A stretch of DNA of 64,000 nucleotides, taken from the NCBI GenBank assembly GCA_016744855.1, contig JADGDO010000005.1:1-64000 (forward strand), written 5' to 3'. Under the pieces are notes generated by a model. That model did no database searches. It had not been told where the DNA came from and was given only the letters and a program-made list of their open reading frames with translations. The position numbers were made by a program, and so were the translations under genes. The DNA is from Candidatus Fermentibacteraceae bacterium. Lineage in GTDB: Bacteria > Fermentibacterota > Fermentibacteria > Fermentibacterales > JCC-6. How positions within the stretch are numbered: the first letter of the stretch is position 1; each line of letters begins with the position of its first letter. Of the stretch, positions 37,293 through 47,725 are shown piece after piece.

Positions 37293-37355
37293 CGGGCATC
37301 TCAACTCACCGCTCATCTTGTATATTTCCGCTTAACATACACAGGAGGCCTGATT

Positions 37356-39818
37356 ATGAGCACTTATAATTTTAAGCAACTTGAGAAGAAATGGTCTCCC
37401 ATATGGGAGAAGGCTGGTCTCTATAAAACAGGGGATGATCCAGCAAAGAATAATTTCTACTGCCTGGACTATTTCCCTTACCCTTCCGGCGCAGGTCTAT
37501 CGGTAGGGCATTGCAGAAATTACATACCTACAGACGTGATTTGTCGCAAGAAAAGGATGGATGGGCACAATGTTCTTCACCCCATGGGTTGGGATGCATT
37601 CGGCCAACCGGCAGAAGAGTATGCTATCAAAACAGGCATGCACCCCGCCGAGGTTACGCGCATAAACACGGAAAATTACAAGAGACAGATGCAGCTTTTT
37701 GAAGCCGGTTATGACTGGGACAGAGAGATTAATTCAAGTCATCCCGATTACTACAGATGGACTCAGTATTTCTTCCTTCTTCTATTCGATCGTGGGCTTG
37801 CATATCAGTCTGACAACTTTCAGATGTATTGCCCTGACTGTAAGATTGTATTGTCCAATGAGGAATCAGCTGGAGGAATCTGCTGGAGGTGCAGTGGTGA
37901 GGTTGTCAAGAAAAGATTGCCTCAGTGGTACTTCAGGATTACTGAATACGCAGACAGACTTCTCGATGAACTCGACGGACTGGACTGGCCGGAGAACATA
38001 AAAGCGATGCAGCGGAACTGGATAGGCCGCTCTCACGGTGCTGAGGTTAATTTTTCTATTGAGACAGAAAGTAACGGTACGATTAATCTGCCTGTATACA
38101 CTACCAGGATCGATACAATTTACGGTGCTACTTTCTGCGTTCTCGCCCCTGAACATCCTGACCTGGCTTCAATCACGACAGAAGAGATGAAAAAGGAGGT
38201 TGATGACTACATCAGGGCTTCCAGTGCGAAAACAGATCTCCAGCGTCTTGTGGCGAGTGAGAAGGGTAAAACTGGCATATTTACAGGTGCATATGCAAAA
38301 AATCCTTTCAACGGTGAAGAAGTTCCCGTCTGGACTGCAGACTATGTTCTGGCTGGATATGGAACTGCTGCTATTATGGCGGTACCTGCCCATGACGAGA
38401 GAGATCATGCGTTTGCAAAGAAATACAGTCTTCCCATAGTCGAGGTAATTGCGCCCGGTGGTGTTGCTCAGGGGGTTGACGAAGAGGCTACTGTTGCGGA
38501 TGGAGAGCTGATAAACAGCGGTGAATTTACCGGTCTTAGCTCTGATGAATCCAGGAAGGTCATGGCTGCGTTCGCTGAGAAAAACAATTTCGGAAAAGCT
38601 GAAACAAGATATAGAATCAGAGACTGGCTGGTGAGCAGACAGAGGTACTGGGGAGCTCCTATCCCTATAATTCACTGCGAGAAGTGCGGTGCAGTTCCAG
38701 AAAGAAACCTGCCTGTGGTACTTCCTGATGTTGAGGGTTACGAGCCCGATGATTCCGGAAGATCACCTCTCGCTGCCTGTGAAGAATGGGTTAATACTAC
38801 CTGTCCTGAATGCGGTTCCGATGCAAAGCGGGAAACGAGTACTATGGCTGGTTTTGCATGTTCCAGCTGGTACTTTCTCCGGTTTGCCTCACCCCACTAT
38901 TCAGATGCTCCATTTGACAGAGAAGAAGTAAACAAATGGCTTCCAGTGGATTTGTATGTAGGTGGAGCCGAGCATGCTGTAATGCACCTGATCTATGCCA
39001 GGTTCTGGACAAAGGTCATGTATGATGCGGGTATGCTTAACTTTACTGAGCCATTCTCCTCGCTGAAGAATCAGGGAATGCTGATCAGCTATGATCACCA
39101 GAAGATGTCTAAAAGCAAAGGTAATGTTATTACCCCTGATGAAATGGTTGTGAAATACGGTGCTGATGCACTAAGACTCTACATAATTTTTATGGGTCCT
39201 TTTGAAGCAGAGATTGAGTGGAGTGAGGAAGGGCTTGCGGGTACCTATAGATTCGTTAAGCGTTTGTGGAATCTGTTCCAAGAGACAACGGATGTTCAAG
39301 CCGGTGAGTTCGATGAGACTTTTGACAGGGAATTGAGGTATGAGCTCGCTCGTACGATCAAGAAGGTTACTGAGGATATAGATGGTTTTCAGTTCAATAC
39401 TGGAGTTGCCGCAATGATGGAGTTCCTGAATTTTCTTTCTGCAAATAGAGGAAAGGCAGCATCTGCCTCAACCACCTGGAGAAAGGCACAGAAGGATTTC
39501 CTGACTGTTCTTGCTCCTGCGGCACCATTTATTACAGATGAGCTCTGGCATCTCTTGAATTTCGGTGATGAAACTGAGACCATACATACACAGAAATGGC
39601 CACTTTGGATCGAAGAGGATTTGGTTAAAGATACAGTAGATATCGTGATTCAGATAAAGGGTAAAATTAGAGACAGAATCTCTGTTCCAGCAGATTCTTC
39701 CAAAGAAGAGTTGGAAGAGATTGCTTTGAGTCTGGCAAAGGTTCAGTCATACTTGAACGGTTCTGCGCCCAAACGAGTGATAGTTGTTCCAGGCAGACTT
39801 GTTAACATTATAGGATAG
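37356..39818 (+). CDS. leuS: Leucyl-tRNA synthetase
   Basis: ATG at 37356 follows CAGGAGGCCTGATT. 820 residues, normal for bacterial LeuRS. The class I HIGH signature reads SVGH (in [14 protein letters not shown], ~44-56), with Ser in place of the first His, a variant I believe occurs in other bacterial LeuRS. KMSKS is intact ([11 protein letters not shown]). The CP1 editing domain (~residues 220-420) contains [12 protein letters not shown] and the AVPAHDERD motif needed for hydrolysis of mischarged tRNA. Zn-type CxxC pairs are present (ALTV-CPDC, ICWRC). It charges tRNA-Leu. A cyclophilin gene follows 7 bases later. Confidence 0.96.
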   Translation: MSTYNFKQLEKKWSPIWEKAGLYKTGDDPAKNNFYCLDYFPYPSGAGLSVGHCRNYIPTDVICRKKRMDGHNVLHPMGWDAFGQPAEEYAIKTGMHPAEVTRINTENYKRQMQLFEAGYDWDREINSSHPDYYRWTQYFFLLLFDRGLAYQSDNFQMYCPDCKIVLSNEESAGGICWRCSGEVVKKRLPQWYFRITEYADRLLDELDGLDWPENIKAMQRNWIGRSHGAEVNFSIETESNGTINLPVYTTRIDTIYGATFCVLAPEHPDLASITTEEMKKEVDDYIRASSAKTDLQRLVASEKGKTGIFTGAYAKNPFNGEEVPVWTADYVLAGYGTAAIMAVPAHDERDHAFAKKYSLPIVEVIAPGGVAQGVDEEATVADGELINSGEFTGLSSDESRKVMAAFAEKNNFGKAETRYRIRDWLVSRQRYWGAPIPIIHCEKCGAVPERNLPVVLPDVEGYEPDDSGRSPLAACEEWVNTTCPECGSDAKRETSTMAGFACSSWYFLRFASPHYSDAPFDREEVNKWLPVDLYVGGAEHAVMHLIYARFWTKVMYDAGMLNFTEPFSSLKNQGMLISYDHQKMSKSKGNVITPDEMVVKYGADALRLYIIFMGPFEAEIEWSEEGLAGTYRFVKRLWNLFQETTDVQAGEFDETFDRELRYELARTIKKVTEDIDGFQFNTGVAAMMEFLNFLSANRGKAASASTTWRKAQKDFLTVLAPAAPFITDELWHLLNFGDETETIHTQKWPLWIEEDLVKDTVDIVIQIKGKIRDRISVPADSSKEELEEIALSLAKVQSYLNGSAPKRVIVVPGRLVNIIG

Positions 39819-39825
39819 GAGAATT

Positions 39826-40305
39826 ATGGCTAAGCAGTACAGCGCCGCCCCGGCAATGAATATCAAGACAGATATTGTTTACAAAGTTTCAATTGAAACT
39901 ACTAGGGGAACAATCAATATTGATCTCTTCCCTGAATTTGCACCCGTCACAGTTAACAATTTCGTGACACTTGCCAAAGACGGTTTTTATGACGGTGTTT
40001 CATTTCATCGCGTAATCAATAATTTCATGATTCAGGGGGGAGACCCTACTGGTACTGGAATGGGTGGTCCGGGTTACAACTTCAAAGACGAATTTGACGG
40101 CAACCCACTCAGACATGAGACTGGATCACTTTCCATGGCCAATGCTGGTCCTGCAACAAATGGAAGCCAGTTTTTCATTACACATGCACCACAGCCTCAC
40201 CTTGATGGGAAGCACACTGTTTTCGGCAAGGTAACCTCCGGACAGGATGTTGTCGACGGCATTCTGCAGGGAGACTTGATGCAGAAGGTTACAGTTAGCG
40301 GCTAA
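39826..40305 (+). CDS. Cyclophilin-type peptidyl-prolyl cis-trans isomerase
   Basis: A 159-residue cytosolic protein without a signal peptide. Cyclophilin motifs: [20 protein letters not shown] near 26-45, [20 protein letters not shown] (54-73, containing the catalytic Arg), [32 protein letters not shown] (with the conserved Gln-Phe), and [11 protein letters not shown]. It speeds X-Pro bond rotation during folding. Probably co-transcribed with leuS; ATG at 39826 follows GGATAGGAGAATT. Confidence 0.95.
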   Translation: MAKQYSAAPAMNIKTDIVYKVSIETTRGTINIDLFPEFAPVTVNNFVTLAKDGFYDGVSFHRVINNFMIQGGDPTGTGMGGPGYNFKDEFDGNPLRHETGSLSMANAGPATNGSQFFITHAPQPHLDGKHTVFGKVTSGQDVVDGILQGDLMQKVTVSG

Positions 40306-40320
40306 TAAGTCTTTAGCTTT

Positions 40321-40355
40321 CAGGGGAGGGGCAATCCCTCCCCTGTTGTATTTTT
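40321..40355 (+). terminator. Terminator after the leuS-cyclophilin unit
   Basis: CAGGGGAGGG (40321-40330) pairs perfectly with CCCTCCCCTG (40336-40345) around GCAAT, followed by TTGTATTTTT. Confidence 0.93.
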
Positions 40356-40395
40356 AGGAAAAGTATCGGTTACTCCAGGTATTGAGGGGAGAACT

Positions 40396-41928
40396 ATGCT
40401 TGCATTCACCCGTAGCGTCGGGCTTGTTGGTATTAATGCTTTTCAGGTCGATGTAGAGGTTGATCTCACTAGAGGGCTACCAACTTTCACGATTGTGGGT
40501 CTTCCCGATAACGCCGTTAAAGAGTCCCGCGAAAGAGTTCAGGCCGCAATCGGAAACACCGGTTTCTCTCTTCCCTCTAAGAAACTCACAATCAATCTTG
40601 CTCCAGCCGGTCGGAAAAAAGAGGGAGCAGCCTTTGATCTTCCCATTGCTGTAGGCCTTCTTGCCGCCTCAGGCTTCATTCCAATCGAAAGGGCAGCACG
40701 GTATGCCTATCTTGCAGAACTGGCCCTGGACGGCACTCTGCGTCCAGTAAAAGGCGTTCTACCAATGGCAGCAGGGCTTCAAGTGCAAGGAATTGATGGT
40801 TTCATAGTTCCATCATCAAATGCAGGTGAGGCAGCAATTGCTTCCCCTGTTCCTGTGTTCCCCGCAGACAACCTGGAACAGGTATCCCTGTTTCTTCAAG
40901 GGCTGGGCAACCTGAAGGAAGCAGAAGAAACTGATTTAGTTCAGAATATGGAGTTGAATGTAGCAGATTTTTCTGAGGTTAAGGGGCAGCAGCAGGCCAA
41001 AAGAGCTCTTGAGATAGCAGCTGCCGGTGGTCATAATGTACTAATGATAGGCCCTCCGGGTTCCGGTAAAACGATGCTTGCAGCACGGCTTCCTGGGATA
41101 TTACCCCCAATGTCACGGGAAGAGGCTGTAGAAACTACAAAGGTTCATAGCGTTGCGGGTCTATTGCCAGAGGGTCAGGCTCTTGTTACCAACCGCCCAT
41201 TTCGCGCCCCTCATCACACGGTATCAACCCCCGGCCTTGCTGGGGGCGGAAGTAACCCCCGCCCCGGTGAGGTGAGTCTGGCCCACAACGGTGTTCTATT
41301 TCTCGATGAATTTCCGGAATTCAAAAGGGGTGCTCTTGAAGTAATGCGCCAACCGATGGAATCCGGAATGGTGATAATTTCAAGGTCATCAGCAAGTGTC
41401 GAGCTACCGGCCAGGTTTATGTTGGTTGCTGCAATGAATCCCTGTCCTTGTGGCTATCTTACGCATCCTGCTAAGTCCTGCAACTGCACAGCTTCTCAGG
41501 TTCAGCGGTATCTGGGCAAAATATCCGGTCCTCTCCTGGACAGAATCGACATTCATCTGGAAGTACTTCCTGTCCCACGAAACGAACTCAGCGAACCCCG
41601 GTTATCAGGAGAGACCAGCAATGTGATAAGAGAACGAGTCACTGCAGCCAGAGAGATACAGAGAAAAAGATTCCAAAGTGTTGTTGGTGTACACTGCAAC
41701 GCGCACATGACAAGCACACTGACAAGATCTCATTGCGCTCTCGATTCATCCGGCAGAAAACTACTGGACACGGCAGCTGCTCGTTTCGGTCTTTCTGCGA
41801 GAGGTTATTACCGAACATTGAGGGTCGCTAGAACAGTCGCAGACCTCGAGTCATCGAGCAGTGTAAACAGCTCTCACATTGCAGAAGCAGTTCAGTACAG
41901 AGCACTGGAAAAAGACTACTGGGTTTAG
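40396..41928 (+). CDS. comM: ComM/YifB-family Mg-chelatase-like AAA+ ATPase
   Basis: A 510-residue protein. An N-terminal ChlI-like domain (GINAFQVDVEVDLTRGLPTF, IVGLPDNAVKESRERV) precedes an AAA+ core with Walker A GPPGSGKT (219-226), Walker B LFLDEFPEF and the family motif AAMNPCPCGY. A C-terminal Mg-chelatase C domain includes FGLSARGYYRTLRVART. ComM is a hexameric helicase that helps branch migration during integration of DNA in natural transformation, and is widespread outside competent species. ATG at 40396 follows GAGGGGAGAACT. A bidirectional hairpin follows. Confidence 0.94.
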   Translation: MLAFTRSVGLVGINAFQVDVEVDLTRGLPTFTIVGLPDNAVKESRERVQAAIGNTGFSLPSKKLTINLAPAGRKKEGAAFDLPIAVGLLAASGFIPIERAARYAYLAELALDGTLRPVKGVLPMAAGLQVQGIDGFIVPSSNAGEAAIASPVPVFPADNLEQVSLFLQGLGNLKEAEETDLVQNMELNVADFSEVKGQQQAKRALEIAAAGGHNVLMIGPPGSGKTMLAARLPGILPPMSREEAVETTKVHSVAGLLPEGQALVTNRPFRAPHHTVSTPGLAGGGSNPRPGEVSLAHNGVLFLDEFPEFKRGALEVMRQPMESGMVIISRSSASVELPARFMLVAAMNPCPCGYLTHPAKSCNCTASQVQRYLGKISGPLLDRIDIHLEVLPVPRNELSEPRLSGETSNVIRERVTAAREIQRKRFQSVVGVHCNAHMTSTLTRSHCALDSSGRKLLDTAAARFGLSARGYYRTLRVARTVADLESSSSVNSSHIAEAVQYRALEKDYWV

Positions 41929-41937
41929 CCTACAAAA

Positions 41938-41962
41938 AAGGGGCACCATTACGGTGCCCCTT
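41938..41962. terminator. Bidirectional terminator between comM and the C25 peptidase gene
   Basis: AAGGGGCACC (41938-41947) pairs perfectly with GGTGCCCCTT (41953-41962) around ATTAC, between two convergent genes. An A run precedes it, which gives a T run for the minus-strand transcript. Confidence 0.88.
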
Positions 41963-41978
41963 CGTTTGATTCAGAAGA

Positions 41979-44351
41979 TTATCTAAGAACCATTACCCGC
42001 TCGGTCATTACAGTATCACCTGTTGTGATTACAACACTGTAGAAACCATTTGGAATCCTTGCTCCATTGGAGCTTGTAAGATCCCAGTTTACGGTGTGCT
42101 GACCTGCTGCGAAGTTTTCACTTGCTGGCATGGCAACGGTGCGTCCTGTAAGATCAAAAACCTGAATGGATGCGGTTCCAGCATTCGCCAGAGAGAATGG
42201 AATAGCAGCATTTGTTGTTGCTGGATTCGGGTAAGGAGAGCTGATTGCTGTTACAGCAAGCATACCTTCGCCCTGTTCCTCTATACCGGTACCGCCAACA
42301 GTAATAGTTCCAAGGTGACTGAGATGGTTGTGAGCCCATACTGTTACAAGCATATCGCCTGTGGAAGATGGACTAACTGGAATGTTAACCACACCGGAGC
42401 CATTCGTGTTCTCAACTTCATAAACCTCAGCTGTTGCCCAGTCATCACCCTTCCAGAGACAAACTCTGGCTCCGGATACAGGAGAAGCACCTGAAGTAAC
42501 AGTAACTGTAACAGTTGTTGAACCGGATATTGATGCAGGATAGGAAGCAGACATTGCAGCAGCATCGGCTGTCCAGAGTGGAAGTTCCGGCTCACCGAAC
42601 ATGTTGTATTCTTTTACACACCAGTCCATAACTTCGTTGCTGCCAGGGTTCATTTCATCACGGCCCATAGCGTGGGATTCACCAAGGGTTATTGCATTCT
42701 CTACCCAGTTTTCTTCATAGATTGCCTGGCAGAGAACTTCACTGGTACCATTACCCGGGCTGGAGGGGTTTCCCCATCCGTATCTTGCGTTAAAGGCTCC
42801 GAAACCTCCACCGTTGGGGCTTGCTAACCATGCATCACCCATACATTCGCTACCATCAAGATGACCGATAAGGCAACTGATGGAGTTCCAGATTGCAGGC
42901 AAACCGCCATTAGCGATGTTCTGAAGAGCCATGAAGTTTGCAGTGCTGTATGAGCCACCCGGAAGTGAGAAGCTTGTGTTACTTCCGTGGCTGGAATGGT
43001 AAACAGCAGCAGGTCCGGCATTTATCATTGCTGTTGTAATTGATACACTGTTTGTACCGGCAGAATCGTAGCATTTCTCTTCTTCCCAGTCACTTGATGG
43101 AACATCATTACTGATGATCTCAGCACCTGCAGAACCCCAGCATCCAGGCCAGAGCTGCTCAGTGGTGTAACCCACGCGCATTTCAATAGGAGCTGTTTCA
43201 AAATAATCTGTGGAAGTTACCTGCTCGTAAGCAAGAACCTTCTCAAGGAAAAGAGCGGATTCAGAAGCGCTGTTTACACTGGCACGGGCAGTGAAGAGGT
43301 CAGGGTGGTAATCAACATTGTCCGCTCCAAATTCTCCCCAGATGCTGTTTCCATTGGAGTTCCACTGATCGGCTCCGGGAGAGGAGTCATTGATGTCTGA
43401 CCAGTAAAGATCAACTGGAGGATACTCTGTATAGGAGGAGTAATGTATTTTTGCATCACGCCCTGCGATGATGTTGTCATCACCCCAGATAAGAACGTAT
43501 TCTACACCTTCGTCGCGACAGTCTGTAAGGAAAGCACGAATTTCCTGCTGGAGATCAGCGCAGGAGTACTGTGACTGAATCCATGTTGTTGTGTAAACAC
43601 TGGTAGGAACTCCCTTTCGGGTTTTCCAGTCTGCGAACTCCTGAGCCTTACTCTGATAGGCAGTAGTAGCAATTACTACGTACTCGCCATAAACAAGGTC
43701 ACGGCTGGGAACTATGGCCGCACCGCTTGCCTGAACCATTTCAGGATTGATAACGGTATTCTCAACAATTCTTCTTGTACGAGCTTCACTCTGAGCAGAG
43801 CGAGTTCTGACAGAATAGTTGTCTGTTGATGTTTCTGTAGTAACTCTCAGCTCAAGATTGTTGAGAATTTCGAGCGTTTTTGATGCAGGGTTCCAGCGAA
43901 CAGGGTAAACACTTGCGTAAGCAACTGGGAACCCAAGAAGCATTGTCGACTCTTCCAGTTTTACCGGAGTTGAGGGGAAATTGCTTGAAGAGCTGTAGAT
44001 AACCGGGTCTGGAACTGGAAGTGAAATTGCAGTTTCGCCCATAAGGCTGAGAGGGAACTGTTCTGTTGCCGGAAGAACAGTGCAGTTGCTGCGAAGAGGC
44101 AGATATGAAGCACTGATAACCTCTATTGAGGTTACCTTTGTTCCCGAGGGAATAGAGATAGGAGTATTCATAACTGGCAACGCAGGAGCTCCCATTGTAC
44201 TCATAGATGGAACACCCGGGATAGTAACGGCTGTGTATTCAGCCATTTGTTCAATGTTAACATCTGCTGATGAAAATGGAACAGTAACAGTGAATTCACC
44301 GGCAAATGCAAGCGAAATTACTATAACCGCTAGAAAAGTAGCAATTCTCAT
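41979..44351 (-). CDS. C25 (gingipain-like) secreted cysteine peptidase with FlgD-like/type IX-like sorting domain, first copy
   Basis: The start is chosen at ATG 44351 because it follows AAAGGGAGAA and begins a signal peptide (MRIATFLAVIVISLAFAG). 790 residues. Residues ~20-230 are a C25-type propeptide (VPFSSADVNI, YTAVTIPGVPSMSTMGAPAL). The catalytic domain has ADWKTRKGVPTSVYTT, His455 in VYHSSHGSN and Cys493 in IWNSISCLIGHLDG; this spacing suits the gingipain His-Cys pair. A beta domain follows at ~590-690. The last ~85 residues (SSPYPNPATTNAAIPFSLAN to the end RVMVLR) are a FlgD-like Ig/type IX-like sorting domain. It is exported and probably surface-attached. A paralog is at 51054. Confidence 0.92.
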   Translation of the reverse strand: MRIATFLAVIVISLAFAGEFTVTVPFSSADVNIEQMAEYTAVTIPGVPSMSTMGAPALPVMNTPISIPSGTKVTSIEVISASYLPLRSNCTVLPATEQFPLSLMGETAISLPVPDPVIYSSSSNFPSTPVKLEESTMLLGFPVAYASVYPVRWNPASKTLEILNNLELRVTTETSTDNYSVRTRSAQSEARTRRIVENTVINPEMVQASGAAIVPSRDLVYGEYVVIATTAYQSKAQEFADWKTRKGVPTSVYTTTWIQSQYSCADLQQEIRAFLTDCRDEGVEYVLIWGDDNIIAGRDAKIHYSSYTEYPPVDLYWSDINDSSPGADQWNSNGNSIWGEFGADNVDYHPDLFTARASVNSASESALFLEKVLAYEQVTSTDYFETAPIEMRVGYTTEQLWPGCWGSAGAEIISNDVPSSDWEEEKCYDSAGTNSVSITTAMINAGPAAVYHSSHGSNTSFSLPGGSYSTANFMALQNIANGGLPAIWNSISCLIGHLDGSECMGDAWLASPNGGGFGAFNARYGWGNPSSPGNGTSEVLCQAIYEENWVENAITLGESHAMGRDEMNPGSNEVMDWCVKEYNMFGEPELPLWTADAAAMSASYPASISGSTTVTVTVTSGASPVSGARVCLWKGDDWATAEVYEVENTNGSGVVNIPVSPSSTGDMLVTVWAHNHLSHLGTITVGGTGIEEQGEGMLAVTAISSPYPNPATTNAAIPFSLANAGTASIQVFDLTGRTVAMPASENFAAGQHTVNWDLTSSNGARIPNGFYSVVITTGDTVMTERVMVLR

Positions 44352-44530
44352 TTTTTCTCCCTTCAAAGAGTAAATTAGAAATTTGACGACATATATATAT
44401 ACAAGCCCAGTTAGCAACAAAACAGTAGTATAGGAAGTAAATTAGCAAGCTTGCGCTTGGGGTTGATTTAATTATTGGTTAACCATGTAATGGTCTATGG
44501 AGAGTGCTTTTGGATCAATCAAATTTTCAG

Positions 44531-45148
44531 TCAGTTGTTTCTAAAGAACTCCATGAAACTTGATGAGGCTTCCGAAACAACAACTGAATCCCACTCTGTA
44601 GTATCAAATGACCAGATGGGGATGTCTGAATCTTCTTCGTACAATTCCAAACCTGAAGAACCCGTTGCTATGAACATTTGGCAATCCAGGAAAGAAAAAC
44701 CTGTTTCAGCAGCCTCGAGTGGGTCCATCTGACCGAAAGAAACGGGAGATGTGTACAAATCGAAGTAAACGTTGTTTCCCTGGGTAAGAAGATTGCTGAA
44801 GTAAAATGAGAGATTTCTGCCATTATCTCCGGGAAAAACTGATACTGCAAGAATTGGAATCAATGATTGTTCAGTGCCTTCATTGAGCTGGCCCCAGTTT
44901 ACTCCGGTCTCTTCAGCCAGCGCCTCTTCCTCGACACCGGAAATAGTATCCTGCGAGTCAGTCAAGTTGTCGGCGAGGATATCCGTTACTAGAAGTGCGG
45001 CAACGCCAGCAACTACTACAATTGTTAGAATCACAGATAGATTGGCATCCTCGGAGGAGGATGCAGATCCTCCTCCGGAATCAAACGAATGCGCCACTGC
45101 AAGATTGGAGATTAGAAGTAAACAAATCAGTGCTGTGGTGCGTTTCAT
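44531..45148 (-). CDS. Secreted or envelope protein of unknown function
   Basis: A 205-residue protein. ATG at 45148 follows GAGGAATAGCAAA. Residues 1-19 form a signal peptide (RTTALICLLLISNLAVA), followed by a Ser/Gly-rich stretch (DSGGGSASSSEDAN) and a second hydrophobic segment (VILTIVVVAGVAALLVTDIL, 39-58), which may be a membrane anchor. The rest is acidic with regular aromatic positions (NLSFYFSN, NNVYFDLYTS). No known family. It starts 4 bases after the stop of the EF-G paralog gene and so is probably co-transcribed with it. Confidence 0.65.
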   Translation of the reverse strand: MKRTTALICLLLISNLAVAHSFDSGGGSASSSEDANLSVILTIVVVAGVAALLVTDILADNLTDSQDTISGVEEEALAEETGVNWGQLNEGTEQSLIPILAVSVFPGDNGRNLSFYFSNLLTQGNNVYFDLYTSPVSFGQMDPLEAAETGFSFLDCQMFIATGSSGLELYEEDSDIPIWSFDTTEWDSVVVSEASSSFMEFFRNN

Positions 45149-45152
45149 TTTG

Positions 45153-47201
45153 CTATTCCTCTTCTTTCTGATAGTCTTCCATGATTTTTTTCTGGACCTC
45201 TCTAGGAGTTGCTTCGTAGTGAGAGAATGACTGCGTGAAGCTTCCTCTGGCCTGGGTAAGAGAGCGCAGAGAACTGGTGTACTGATAAAGCTCTGCCTGA
45301 GGAACTGCAGCTTTGATTACCTGGAAACCACCCTGAGCTTCCATTCCCTGAATTTTTCCTCTTCTTGAGTTCACATCACCCATTACATCTCCCATGTAAT
45401 CATCCGGTACTGTTATCTCAATTGTCATGATGGGCTCGAGAAGGATAGGGTTGGCTTCCATCATGAGATTCTGGAAGCATTTACTTGCAGCCAGCTTGAA
45501 GGCCATATCAGAAGAATCAACTGCATGGGATGAACCATCAGTTAGTACGGCTTTTATGTCGATAACTTCACTACCGGAGAGAGGGCCCTTGTGTAGTGCT
45601 TCAACAACACCCTTTTCAACTGCAGGGATGAACTTTGTTGGAACATTACCGCCGGAAACCTCACTGGTGAATGCATAACCTTCACCTCTTGATGTAGGCT
45701 CAATTCTCATGAGAACATGACCATACTGGCCTCTGCCACCGGACTGCTTTTTGTGTTTGTAAGCACCGTTAGCCTTTTTCGTAATAGTTTCCTGGTATGC
45801 GATCCTTGGCTTGAAGAGCTCACCCTCAACACCACTCATCTCTTTGAGACGGGCAAGCATTGTCATTAAATGAAGCTCACCCATTCCGTTTACAGTAATC
45901 TGTCCGATGTTTGCTTCATTTCGTGTAATGAAGGTAGGATCCATCGAGCCAAGTTTGTGTAGACCCGCACCCATCTTATCTTCGTCGCCACGTTTTTTAG
46001 CTCTGATGGCAGCTCTGTAAACAGGATTGGGGAAGGAAATAGGAACCAGTTTTACCTGATCACTCTTATCGCAGAGAACATCATTCGTGATAGTGCCTTT
46101 CAGCTTTGCAACGGCAATAACATCTCCTACCACCATAGAATTGGCGTCTTCACGGGTCGCACCATTCATGTAGTAGTAGTTTCCCAGCCGTTCGGTCTGA
46201 TGTCTTGCAATGTTTATAGCTTCATGCGAGCCATCAACAGTTCCACGAAGAATTTTGATGTAAACCATATCTCCAACGTGCTTGTCATGCTTGGTGCTGA
46301 AAGCACGTGCAACAAAGCCACCCTTAGGATCCGGAAGAATAAGTTCGCCGTCAATGGACTGTGCTGGTTTAGCTTCAAGTGGTGTTGGAGAGTATTCGGC
46401 TACTGCATCAAGAACAAACTTGAGACCCACAGGAGGAATTGAGGTGCCACAGTAAAGGGGGAACATGCCTCTGTTTTTTACAGCAAGTTTGATTCCCTTT
46501 TTAAGTTCCTTTTCCGTAAGGGTTTCATTTGCAAAGAAAATTTCCATAAGAGCTTCATCAGCTTCCGCAGCTTCTTCAATCAACTGCATTCTGTAATCTT
46601 CGCACTGGTCCTTTGCGCTGTCAGGAAGAGGAATTTCCTTGCCTTCCGCATCAACAGCTTTGCCGGTAATTGCATTGGCAACACCTGCGAATACATCGCC
46701 ATTGAAAATAGGGAAAGTTACAGGAACTACATGCTTATTAAACATTTCCTTCGCCTGTTCAACAACTCTATCGAAATTGGCGTTTTCTCTGTCTATTCTG
46801 CTCACGTAAACAAATACAGGAGTCTCTGCCTTCTGTGTAAAACTCCAGGTTTTATAGCTTCCTACTTCAACACCGTCTTTACCGTCAAGAAGAAGAATTG
46901 CCATGTCTGATGCAGAGATTGCACCGATAGTTTCGCCGTGAAAGTCAGCCAGTCCCGGTGTGTCAATGATGTTAATTTTAAGATCATTCCAGTCGAGAGA
47001 GGCAATTGATGAACCGAAGCTGTGCTTCTTCTCTCTACTCTCGGAGGTATAATCGAAGACACTTGTTCCCTCGTCGACACTTCCAAGTCTCTCACATCCT
47101 CCACCGGCAAGAAGCATAGCATCGCAGAAGCTGGTTTTTCCAACAGAACCATGTCCAAGTACGGACACAGTTCTCAGTTTTTCTGAACTATAGTTTGTCA
47201 T
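45153..47201 (-). CDS. EF-G-like translational GTPase paralog
   Basis: The start is chosen at ATG 47201 after GGAGAAAACC. About 682 residues, standard for EF-G. P-loop GHGSVGKTS (16-24) and G3 DTPGL are present, but the guanine-specificity NKxD motif reads SRID (in VYVSRIDRENANF), a clear departure from canonical EF-G. Domains II-V follow, with the GGRGQYGHV and EPTSRG-type motifs of the EF-G C-terminal half. This fits the divergent EF-G-like paralogs found beside a normal EF-G in many bacteria, rather than the housekeeping FusA. Its role could be recycling, a specialised translocation, or stress response. Confidence 0.85.
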   Translation of the reverse strand: MTNYSSEKLRTVSVLGHGSVGKTSFCDAMLLAGGGCERLGSVDEGTSVFDYTSESREKKHSFGSSIASLDWNDLKINIIDTPGLADFHGETIGAISASDMAILLLDGKDGVEVGSYKTWSFTQKAETPVFVYVSRIDRENANFDRVVEQAKEMFNKHVVPVTFPIFNGDVFAGVANAITGKAVDAEGKEIPLPDSAKDQCEDYRMQLIEEAAEADEALMEIFFANETLTEKELKKGIKLAVKNRGMFPLYCGTSIPPVGLKFVLDAVAEYSPTPLEAKPAQSIDGELILPDPKGGFVARAFSTKHDKHVGDMVYIKILRGTVDGSHEAINIARHQTERLGNYYYMNGATREDANSMVVGDVIAVAKLKGTITNDVLCDKSDQVKLVPISFPNPVYRAAIRAKKRGDEDKMGAGLHKLGSMDPTFITRNEANIGQITVNGMGELHLMTMLARLKEMSGVEGELFKPRIAYQETITKKANGAYKHKKQSGGRGQYGHVLMRIEPTSRGEGYAFTSEVSGGNVPTKFIPAVEKGVVEALHKGPLSGSEVIDIKAVLTDGSSHAVDSSDMAFKLAASKCFQNLMMEANPILLEPIMTIEITVPDDYMGDVMGDVNSRRGKIQGMEAQGGFQVIKAAVPQAELYQYTSSLRSLTQARGSFTQSFSHYEATPREVQKKIMEDYQKEEE

Positions 47202-47397
47202 GGTTTTCTCCGATGTGTTAATTTGCATTATTGTCTAATAATGTGCACTGCTCGTTTCCTTCTTAGAGACTGAATATTACCGGCAGAGGTATACTTGTGT
47301 CAACGCCTTATTCAGGGTCTGGTCAAAGGACGGTATATTGTATTATCAAATCAGGCTGAGGATAACATGTTTCTAGTATAACAGCGAGGTGAAACTG

Positions 47398-47712
47398 TTG
47401 GAATTTTTCAGATTGTTTTCCGTAGCAGGGGCGATTTTTGCGGGTTTTCTTATTGTGAGAAAGGTAATATCTGAATTCGGGGGTTCTTCCCGGAAGAATG
47501 ATTACCGGCAAATGGAAGAAGAATTGAAAAAAGCAGATACCAAAGTTACCGGACCTAATACACCCCGCTGTCCGCATTGTGGTGGTGACACCGAGAGATT
47601 TGAGTATCCCCACCTGCGAGTATGGAGATGTGTAAAATTCCCAGAATGCAGGGGTTTTGTAAAAGCTACCAGGGGCGGGTCAAGATATGCCAGAAAATGG
47701 TACCAACGTTAA
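47398..47712 (+). CDS. Small membrane protein with a topoisomerase-type C4 zinc finger
   Basis: Start TTG at 47398 is preferred, since GAGGTG lies 6 bases before it; an in-frame GTG at 47389 overlaps that site. About 104 residues. An N-terminal hydrophobic segment (LFSVAGAIFAGFLIV) may anchor it, followed by a short charged coil. The C-terminal half is a C4 finger like those of DNA topoisomerase I tails: RCPHCGGDTERFEYPHLRVW then RCVKFPECRGFV, with Cys pairs CPHC and C-x5-C. It is unknown what it binds. The stop lies 13 bases before the start of the flavoprotein gene. Confidence 0.7.
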   Translation: MEFFRLFSVAGAIFAGFLIVRKVISEFGGSSRKNDYRQMEEELKKADTKVTGPNTPRCPHCGGDTERFEYPHLRVWRCVKFPECRGFVKATRGGSRYARKWYQR

Positions 47713-47725
47713 AAGGAGAGCAGAA

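Noticed and set aside
38169-38675. A 168-residue minus-strand open frame within leuS
   Set aside because: It is antisense to the LeuRS editing domain and shows no domain or translation signals.
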